Below are positions 58,070 to 64,000 of a stretch of DNA of 64,000 bases, piece after piece. Each line of letters starts with the position of its first letter. The stretch's first letter is position 1. Source of the stretch: Polyangiaceae bacterium. Lineage in GTDB: Bacteria; Myxococcota_A; Polyangia; Polyangiales; Polyangiaceae. Below the pieces are notes generated by a model. The model did no database searches. It was not told the DNA's origin and was given only the letters and a program-made list of their open reading frames with translations. The DNA lies in assembly GCA_029261965.1 (NCBI GenBank), contig JAJDAH010000070.1, positions 1-64,000 on the forward strand. Direction: 5' to 3'. The position numbers were made by a program, and so were the translations under genes.

Positions 58070-59497
58070 TCAGTCGCAGCCGTCGATTTCGAAGTCGTCG
58101 AACACGACACCATTGAGGTCTATCGCCTGCCCGACGCCCCGGCACCCGTGAACCGTGAATCGGAGGAAGCTATTCGTCTGGTCTTGCACGTTTGCGGTGA
58201 AATAACCGCCGGTGGCCGGCCTGAGCCCGGCTCCACCGCCGCCGGCGATGATGTAGGGGATCGCGTCCCTACCGCCGACGACTTCTCCGCAATCGCCGCG
58301 CATCGGGTAAGTGCGCTCGTAGTGGTGATCGTGCCCGACCATCACCAAATCGATCCCGCCCTCCTGCAGCGTCGGCAAGAGCACGTTGATGACTTGAGAG
58401 TTGAAACCGCGCTCGCTCGAAGTGAACGGCGGATGATGGAAGATGGCGATCTTCCACGGTTGGTTGCTCGATGCGAGATCGACCTTCAACCAGTCCACCA
58501 TGTCGTCCTTGACCATGTCGTTGAGGTCGATCGCGATGGGAATCAGCATCAGATCGTTCGAGTCGAGAGATACGAAGTGAATGTTCCCGTAGTCGAAGCT
58601 GTAGTACCGCTCGTTCTGCTCGGGGCGAAGCGCCTGCTCCCACAGGTAGTAAACGTCGAGATACGGTCTGCCGACTCGCGTCTTGTACTCGTGGTTGCCG
58701 ATGGTCGGATAGGTCGGGACGCGATGCAGAAACTCCTTGTAGACGTCGAACACTTTTTCTTCGAATTCGGGGAACGTGCCATCGCCATAGGCCATGTCGC
58801 CGAGATGAAGAAATAGGTCGAACTCGTGTTTCATGAATTCGTCACGAACGCCGAACTGTTCCGGTGTCGCTTGCCCGCTGTCGCCGAACGCCAACATCTG
58901 GACCGGCCGATCGGCGCCCGTCCAGGCGGTGTCGAAGCGGAGCCCGGTGGCCAGCGCGACGCCGTCCTCCCACACTTCGTAGCAATACGCCGAGTTCTCA
59001 TCGAGACCCGTCAGATCGGACACGAACGCGGTGTAGTCCACAGTGTCCGTCGTCTCGCCCATGCTGAACAGGCGAGGATCGGCCGCGACGTCCGTCCAAG
59101 GACCCGAGCTCGAAGGACCGAAGCGCACCCTGCCGCTCCCGCTCGTCGTCGTCGTCCAGGCGACGCGAGCCGAATCCGTCGAGATGCTCTGGAGATACGG
59201 GTAGCGGCGCAATCCCGTCCCAGCGGGGAAGGTGGGCGTCCCGCAATCGAGTGACGGCGCGGGCGCCGGGGTTCCGGGATCCGGCGGCGACGGCGTTTCG
59301 ATCACGGACATCTCAGGGCAGATCGGGCCGGCGTCGACTTGCTGATCCGCGGCGGCATCGCGCGCTCCAGCGGTCCCCGCGGCCCCGGCGGCGCCGGAAC
59401 TCCCGGCGGATCCGTCGGCGAGCGAATCGTTCGTCGCGTCGCTGCACGCGTAGATGGCGAGAGCGGCGAGCGCGGACGTGTAAGCGATTTTATTCAA
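58070..59497 (-). CDS. Purple acid phosphatase-like metallophosphoesterase, secreted
   Basis: The 475-residue protein has a lipoprotein-like signal (SALAALAIYACSDA) and an Ala/Gly-rich linker (SAGSSGAAGAAGTAGARDAA). An N-terminal fibronectin-like domain (LRRYPYLQSISTDSARVAWTTTTSGSGRVRFG ... YTAFVSDLTGLDENSAYCYEV) precedes the metallophosphoesterase domain. Metal motifs are AFGDSGQ, LFLHLGDMAYGDG, TIGNHEY, AIFHHPPF and VMVGHDHHYERT, all expected ligands for a dinuclear site. It fits the purple acid phosphatase architecture. It is probably at or outside the outer membrane. Divergent from the CAP lipoprotein gene across 74 nt. Confidence 0.93.
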   Translation of the reverse strand: MNKIAYTSALAALAIYACSDATNDSLADGSAGSSGAAGAAGTAGARDAAADQQVDAGPICPEMSVIETPSPPDPGTPAPAPSLDCGTPTFPAGTGLRRYPYLQSISTDSARVAWTTTTSGSGRVRFGPSSSGPWTDVAADPRLFSMGETTDTVDYTAFVSDLTGLDENSAYCYEVWEDGVALATGLRFDTAWTGADRPVQMLAFGDSGQATPEQFGVRDEFMKHEFDLFLHLGDMAYGDGTFPEFEEKVFDVYKEFLHRVPTYPTIGNHEYKTRVGRPYLDVYYLWEQALRPEQNERYYSFDYGNIHFVSLDSNDLMLIPIAIDLNDMVKDDMVDWLKVDLASSNQPWKIAIFHHPPFTSSERGFNSQVINVLLPTLQEGGIDLVMVGHDHHYERTYPMRGDCGEVVGGRDAIPYIIAGGGGAGLRPATGGYFTANVQDQTNSFLRFTVHGCRGVGQAIDLNGVVFDDFEIDGCD

Positions 59498-59571
59498 GCA
59501 ACTTCTCCATGAGGCAATGGCCGGGCTTTGGGGATCTTAACCCGGCGCCTGCGTATGATGTTTTGTACCCC

Positions 59572-60522
59572 ATGGACGCCCGCCTCCCCACCTTCGTCGT
59601 CGCGCTCGGCTTGGCGGCCGGGGGATGTGCTCGTGAGTCGGATCCGATTCGCTATCCTGCGTCGTCGCCGAACGGCGCGTATGCGGCGCCCGGGGCCTTC
59701 CCGCCGCCAGGAGGCTCGTCGTGGGCTCCAGCGCCGCCAGCACCGCCAGCACCGCATGCTCACCCCGCCGGGTCGCCAGGGCCGGCTCCGGCCGGCTCGC
59801 CGTCGCCCATCGCCAATGCGGCGATCGGATCGGCGTTGACGACCTTCGGCGCTCTACTCCAAAGGCTCCCCGAGATGCCCCCAGCCAGCCAGTGGGGGCA
59901 GTTTCCGTGGCCGGTCCAGTGGGTCCCGCCTGGATTCCTCCCCTTCCCCGTAGGGCCGGCGGCTCCGCCTGCGGGCGCGCCGCCGCTTCCCGGCGCAACT
60001 TCTCCACCGCCAACGAGCGCCCTACCACCGAAAACGGCGCCGCCAACGGCTTCCCCTCCGTCCGCCCCACCGACTTCGATCGGCCCCGACGATTGGCCCG
60101 CCCAGTGGGTTCAGTTCGAAAACGCCGTGCTCGCGGAGACCAACGCGCGACGCGGCCAGGGCGCTACCTGCGGCACCCGGTCGTTCGGCCCCGCGCCTGC
60201 GGTGCGCGCAAACGTCGTCTTACGCCGCGCAGCTCGTGGCCACAGCGTGGACATGGCGACGCGCGGATACTTCGACCACACGAGTCCCGAGAGCCACGGG
60301 CCCGGCGCACGCGCTCGTGCTGCGGGGTATTCGGGAGGCTTCGTCGGCGAGAACATCGCGGCAGGGCAACCCACCCCCGCCCGCGTCGTCCAGGCTTGGA
60401 TGGAGAGCCCCGGCCATTGCCTCAACGTCATGGATCCGCGTTACACCGACCTCGGCGTCGGCTACGACTTTCGAGCCGGTGTGAAGTTCGGGCACTTCTG
60501 GACGCAAAACTTCGGCGGCTAG
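59572..60522 (+). CDS. CAP/SCP-domain lipoprotein
   Basis: The 316-residue protein has a lipoprotein signal (PTFVVALGLAAGGCARES), a long Pro/Ala/Gly/Ser-rich region (about residues 25-180), and a C-terminal CAP (cysteine-rich secretory protein-like) domain. Its features are VLAETNARRGQGATCG, RRAARGHSVDMATRGYFDHTSPE, GENIAAGQPTPARVVQAWMESPGHCLNVMDPRYTDLGVGYDF and KFGHFWTQNFG. The His and Glu residues of the CAP cavity (GHS, FDHTS, GENIA, SPGHC) are present. Start ATG 59572; the frame is open further upstream but non-protein-like. Its end converges on the MopE-type gene across 56 nt. Confidence 0.92.
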   Translation: MDARLPTFVVALGLAAGGCARESDPIRYPASSPNGAYAAPGAFPPPGGSSWAPAPPAPPAPHAHPAGSPGPAPAGSPSPIANAAIGSALTTFGALLQRLPEMPPASQWGQFPWPVQWVPPGFLPFPVGPAAPPAGAPPLPGATSPPPTSALPPKTAPPTASPPSAPPTSIGPDDWPAQWVQFENAVLAETNARRGQGATCGTRSFGPAPAVRANVVLRRAARGHSVDMATRGYFDHTSPESHGPGARARAAGYSGGFVGENIAAGQPTPARVVQAWMESPGHCLNVMDPRYTDLGVGYDFRAGVKFGHFWTQNFGG

Positions 60523-60578
60523 CCCTCACCTCGGGCGGGCCGCTGGCGGTTACGGATTGTTACGTCTGGGACCAGACC

Positions 60579-63500
60579 CTAGGGGCAGATTCCGGGCGGA
60601 TCCGCCACGCGGGGATCCTGGTCGAAGCAACACCGGAAACCCGTATCGAAGAATCGGAAGGTCTCGGTGACGGCGAAGAAATCGAACGTGCAGGTCGCTC
60701 CTGACTCGGCCTGGCTCGCGAACCCACCACCCATGACGCGGTAATCGCCGACCGCCGCCCGGACTATCTCGCGCAAGTTGCCGGTCACGTCGAAGGCATC
60801 TTGCACCCAGTTGGCCGAACACTGTTGAAGCAGCGCCGACTGGGTTGGGAGGAGCCCGTCGTTCGTCCCGCACGATGCCTCTGCCGACGACCCGGGTGTG
60901 CACGACGAGGTCGCGCAGCAAGCCGCGTCCACGATGAAGTCGAAGTCGTGCAGGTTGCAGAACCGAGTACCGTTCGCCCCGACGGTGCAGTTGGAGGTGT
61001 AGCCGAACTGGCACGATGCTCCGGCTTCGCAGGTCTGTGTCCACTCTGCCCGAGTGCAGATCCGACCACCCATCGTCGCGCAAGTCTGCTCGACCTCGAC
61101 CGGCGTCACGTTGAACCACGGGATCTTGTTCGGCTGCGAGCACGACAGCGTGCTGTCGAGTGTCGTGCCCGGTGGCAGGCTTCCAGTGTCGACGTGGTAG
61201 CCGTTGCCGTTGCCCGGTTGCACGGCATCCGCTCCAGGGCGGCTGGCCTCGTGGGAATAGATGAAGAAGCTCCCGGCATCCGTCACCACCGGTTGGATGA
61301 AGTTGCCGTCCTGGGCCCCACACGCGTCGTAGACCTCGTCGACGACCATGTCGCAGTCGTTGTCGACGCCGTCGCAGACCTCCTGGGTCGCTGCGCCGGG
61401 ATTGATCGTCGCGCTGCACTGGGTAGCGGTCGTGCCATTGCACTGAAAAACACCCGTCGTACGACACTGACCGTGCCCCGGCGGAGGAAGCCCGTCGTCG
61501 CTGGCGCACGGAGAATCGAGCGCTCCGATCGTCAGCACCGGCGGCCGGAAGTTGTCGTCCTCGATACCGTTGCAATTGTTGTCGCGCATGTCGCAGACGT
61601 CGGGTTCGGCCGTGCAATAGTCGGGGGCTGCGCCGCTGCAGTAGTTCGACGGGAACGAGCAAACCCAGCTTCCGGACGTGCACGCGATGCCGACCCCGGT
61701 CGTGCAACCCGCGTCGGTCGCGGCGGGTGACACGCCGCACACCTGCACCGGAGTGGGGGTGGTGAGCGCATCGTCGGTTGCGCAGTTGCAGTCGTCGTCG
61801 ACGCCGTTGCAAAGCTCGCCGCCGGTCGGGGTACAAGCCACTTCGCAGTCGTCGTCTTCGGGTTGGTTCGGGTCCGCGCCGCCGCTGTCGCAGTCGATGA
61901 AACCACCTTGGCAACCTTGTTGCTCGCAGACGCCACTAATGCATGCCCAGATGACTCGACCACCGGGATTGAGGGCGTTGCAGTCGTTGCCGCAGGAGCC
62001 GCAATTTCTGATGTCGGTTTGCAAGTCGGGCTGATTGTCTAGGGAACCATCACAGTTGCTGTCCTCGCCGCAGGAGTCGAGTGTCGCGGTTGCGGTCACC
62101 GAGCCGAGGCACGAACGCACGCCGCCGGTGCATGCAAACGTTCCCGCGCTGCAAGGACTCGTAGCTCCGGGAGGCGGCGCCGGGGGCACATCGCACGGTC
62201 CCATCGCATCCGTGGGCGGAATCACGCAGACCTTGTCCATCGGGCCAGTGCGCGGCAGGCACACCTGGGTACCCGTGCAGTCACCATCGTCGTTGCAGCT
62301 GGTTGGTGGACCACCAGGCGGGATCTCGCCATCGATCACTCCGTCACAATCGTTGTCCTGAGCGTTGCACAGCTCCGGCTGCGGCCCCGTCTGCCCCTGG
62401 CAGGTGAGAGCGCCCGACATGTTGCACTGGAGCGTGCCGACGTCGCAGTTGCCAACCGAGGTTCCGCAAGCCCCTCCGGCATCGATGGGATTGTCGTCTG
62501 GCGTGCCGTCGCAGTCGTCGTCCAGACTGTTGCAAGTCTCGGACACGTCCCCCGGCCGAAGCACGAACGGCGGGACGGTGCCATCGCACTGGCCGTTGCG
62601 AAGGTCGGCGCCGGTGTCACCGGAGTCCTTGTCGCAACATCGAATCGCTCCACCAATGCACTTGTTCACACCTTCGTGGCTGGGGTCGATGCACTCGCCC
62701 TGGGTTCCGCCGAAGCAAGTGTTGCCGACGTCCGGGTCGTCGGCTTCGAGATCCGCGTCCAGATTGTCGATGCGCCCGTCACAGTCGTTGTCTTGGCCGT
62801 CGCAGAGCTCCGCTGTCGGCGGGAACACCGGGCAGGCGTATTCGCAGCCGTTCTCCGCTGCACCGTCGACATCAGCGAATCCCGGATCACAGGTATCCAC
62901 CTCGCAATCGGTGTTGTTCTCGGTGCATGCCTCGCCACCGGCAACGTCCGCGGTCGTCGAGCAGATGCCCGTGCCGTTGAGAATCACGCAGCGGTTGCCG
63001 CACCGACCGCAGTTTTCCTCGTCACCACAAATGTCGACGTCTTCGTCGATCTCACCGTCGCAGTCGTCGTCCTTGTCGCAACCTTCTACGCCGCCGGGAT
63101 CCGTCGTATTCGTGCCGTTGGGATTGTGCTGGCAGAAATACTCGCAACCGTTGGCGGGGTCGCCGTCGACATCGTAAAAGTCGGTCGCGCAGGTGGAGAA
63201 CGAGCAGGTGCCCGGCTGGGTGCCGTCGGTGACCCCGGGCGGCGTGCACACTGGGTCGCTCACGTTGCCGAGCTGGGTGATGCAGTTGGTGGCGCAGTTG
63301 CCACAGGCGTCGAGTTCGGCCGAATCCTGCACGTTGTCGACAAACCCATCGCAGTCGTTGTCGACGAAGTCACACTGCTCCGGACCCGTGGCAACGCAAC
63401 CGTCGGTATCGCCGGCGTCGGGCACCGTGCACCCGAAGATGCTGTTGCAAGCGTCCGAGGCGTCGGTATCGACACCCAGGTTGCCGTCCGGCAGGCCCCC

Positions 63501-63644
63501 GCCGTCCGGCACGCCACCGTCGGCTGTGGGATCGTCCTCGCAATCCGCGAAACAGAACGCGTTGGTGGTGCAGCCCGTCGACGACAAGGCACCAAAGACG
63601 CCGATGGTCGAGGCGAGCGCGGCGAGCCAGATCGTACGCTTCAT
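60579..63644 (-). CDS. MopE-type lipoprotein with C-terminal FGE-like domain
   Basis: The 1021-residue protein starts with a lipoprotein signal (LAALASTIGVFGALSSTGCTTN). It contains at least nine MopE-type CDxxDNDCDGxxDE units (e.g. CDFVDNDCDGFVDN, CDGQDNDCDGRIDN, CNAQDNDCDGVIDGE, CDGVDNDCDMVVDE) and many cysteines, likely binding calcium or metal and forming disulfides. The last about 250 residues resemble a formylglycine-generating-enzyme fold (MGGRICTRAEWTQTC ... FDVTGNLREIVRAAVGDYRVMGGGF ... DTGFRCC). The usual catalytic CxxxYC is not seen. ATG 63644 overlaps the stop of the MYXO-CTERM gene (ATGA). Confidence 0.88.
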   Translation of the reverse strand: MKRTIWLAALASTIGVFGALSSTGCTTNAFCFADCEDDPTADGGVPDGGGLPDGNLGVDTDASDACNSIFGCTVPDAGDTDGCVATGPEQCDFVDNDCDGFVDNVQDSAELDACGNCATNCITQLGNVSDPVCTPPGVTDGTQPGTCSFSTCATDFYDVDGDPANGCEYFCQHNPNGTNTTDPGGVEGCDKDDDCDGEIDEDVDICGDEENCGRCGNRCVILNGTGICSTTADVAGGEACTENNTDCEVDTCDPGFADVDGAAENGCEYACPVFPPTAELCDGQDNDCDGRIDNLDADLEADDPDVGNTCFGGTQGECIDPSHEGVNKCIGGAIRCCDKDSGDTGADLRNGQCDGTVPPFVLRPGDVSETCNSLDDDCDGTPDDNPIDAGGACGTSVGNCDVGTLQCNMSGALTCQGQTGPQPELCNAQDNDCDGVIDGEIPPGGPPTSCNDDGDCTGTQVCLPRTGPMDKVCVIPPTDAMGPCDVPPAPPPGATSPCSAGTFACTGGVRSCLGSVTATATLDSCGEDSNCDGSLDNQPDLQTDIRNCGSCGNDCNALNPGGRVIWACISGVCEQQGCQGGFIDCDSGGADPNQPEDDDCEVACTPTGGELCNGVDDDCNCATDDALTTPTPVQVCGVSPAATDAGCTTGVGIACTSGSWVCSFPSNYCSGAAPDYCTAEPDVCDMRDNNCNGIEDDNFRPPVLTIGALDSPCASDDGLPPPGHGQCRTTGVFQCNGTTATQCSATINPGAATQEVCDGVDNDCDMVVDEVYDACGAQDGNFIQPVVTDAGSFFIYSHEASRPGADAVQPGNGNGYHVDTGSLPPGTTLDSTLSCSQPNKIPWFNVTPVEVEQTCATMGGRICTRAEWTQTCEAGASCQFGYTSNCTVGANGTRFCNLHDFDFIVDAACCATSSCTPGSSAEASCGTNDGLLPTQSALLQQCSANWVQDAFDVTGNLREIVRAAVGDYRVMGGGFASQAESGATCTFDFFAVTETFRFFDTGFRCCFDQDPRVADPPGICP

Positions 63645-64000
63645 CGCCCGCTCCCTGCCCGCATCCGCCGACGTCTCGCCGCCGCGACCAATCCCAATCC
63701 AACGAGCGCGAAGAGGGCGCCGGACGTCGGGCCGTTGGTGCTGCCGTGGGCGCGACACGCGCAACCTCCGCCGCCGGTCGCGAGCCCAAACCGACCTTGC
63801 ACGGGTCGGGCGGTCGAGCCGGCGTCGATTACCGTCGAGCCACCACTCCCGGTCGCTCCGCTCGAGCCTCCAGTGCCCGTCGTTGCGCCGCCGGAGCCGC
63901 CAGAGCCGCTCGCATCCGGCGGACCGGCGTCCGGCACCGCCGCGGTGACGCATTGGCCGGCCTGGCAGGCCTGGCCGCCCGGGCAGACCACTGCCGTGCA
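63641..64000 (-). CDS. Partial MYXO-CTERM-type sorted surface protein (3' end)
   Basis: Only the C-terminal about 119 residues are in the window; the gene runs off the right edge upstream. The visible part starts CTAVVCPGGQACQAGQCV, then Ala/Gly/Ser/Thr-rich linker (SGSGGSGGATTGTGGSSGA), and ends with the MYXO-CTERM arrangement. That is a short cysteine motif (GGGGCACRAHG), a hydrophobic helix (SGALFALVGLGLVAAA) and a basic tail (RRRRMRAGSGR). Proteins with this tail are processed and held at the outer membrane in myxobacteria. The stop overlaps the downstream MopE-type gene by 4 nt. Confidence 0.85.
   Translation of the reverse strand, partial: CTAVVCPGGQACQAGQCVTAAVPDAGPPDASGSGGSGGATTGTGGSSGATGSGGSTVIDAGSTARPVQGRFGLATGGGGCACRAHGSTNGPTSGALFALVGLGLVAAARRRRMRAGSGR

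Overview
The window is GC-rich, almost wholly coding DNA. It most likely comes from a myxobacterium (Myxococcota, probably a Polyangiales/Sorangium-like lineage). The grounds are a MYXO-CTERM-like sorting tail at the right end, many lipoproteins with Gly/Ser/Ala/Asp-rich linkers (GSGGxxG, DAGxxDA), MopE-type and cysteine-rich repeat proteins, Hanks-type kinases, a choice-of-anchor-L-like protein, a mevalonate pathway, and heavy use of GTG/TTG starts with 1-4 nt gene overlaps. I see no tRNA, rRNA, CRISPR array, phage or insertion sequence. The taxonomy is inference.

Layout. 1-3.6 kb: 5' fragment of a thiE-like gene, an unrecognised two-domain exported protein, then a minus-strand MarR / beta-keto-acid cleavage enzyme / crotonase operon. 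3.7-8.0 kb: DUF444 (YeaH-like), SpoVR, a small helical protein and a TPR lipoprotein; the PrkA kinase that usually accompanies this pair is not adjacent. 8.1-15.4 kb: a Ser/Thr kinase, a membrane protein and a 1447-residue lipoprotein with 23 cysteine-rich repeats around an FGE-like domain. 15.5-18.7 kb: an NfeD/flotillin/flotillin membrane-microdomain operon. 18.7-23.4 kb: hemB (Mg-type active site), glnE and a metallophosphatase. 23.4-28 kb: trpF - lipoprotein - trpB - trpA, then a single-domain response regulator and a GAF protein.

28-45 kb is centred on isoprenoid synthesis: IPP isomerase type 2 (fni), a polyprenyl diphosphate synthase, mevalonate kinase, mevalonate diphosphate decarboxylase, phosphomevalonate kinase and HMG-CoA reductase. 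That is the mevalonate route from HMG-CoA to prenyl diphosphates except HMG-CoA synthase, which is not in the window. Interleaved are a pirin, a bacterial homologue of the vertebrate LEG1 protein, a GntR-type regulator, a CRTAC1 protein, a second Ser/Thr kinase, an acyl-CoA synthetase and hisC. 45.9-53 kb: a TPR lipoprotein, a membrane-fused spermidine-synthase-like protein, and a three-gene UxaA/SuyAB-type set whose two large subunits have lost complementary halves of the family's conserved motifs. 53-64 kb: a decayed PARG-like gene, several lipoproteins, a crotonase, a purple-acid-phosphatase-like enzyme, a CAP-domain lipoprotein, a MopE-type protein and a partial MYXO-CTERM protein.

Most noteworthy are the UxaA pair with reciprocal motif loss (50.4-53.0 kb) and the LEG1 homologue (33.7-34.7 kb), followed by the internally deleted PARG gene and the giant repeat protein.
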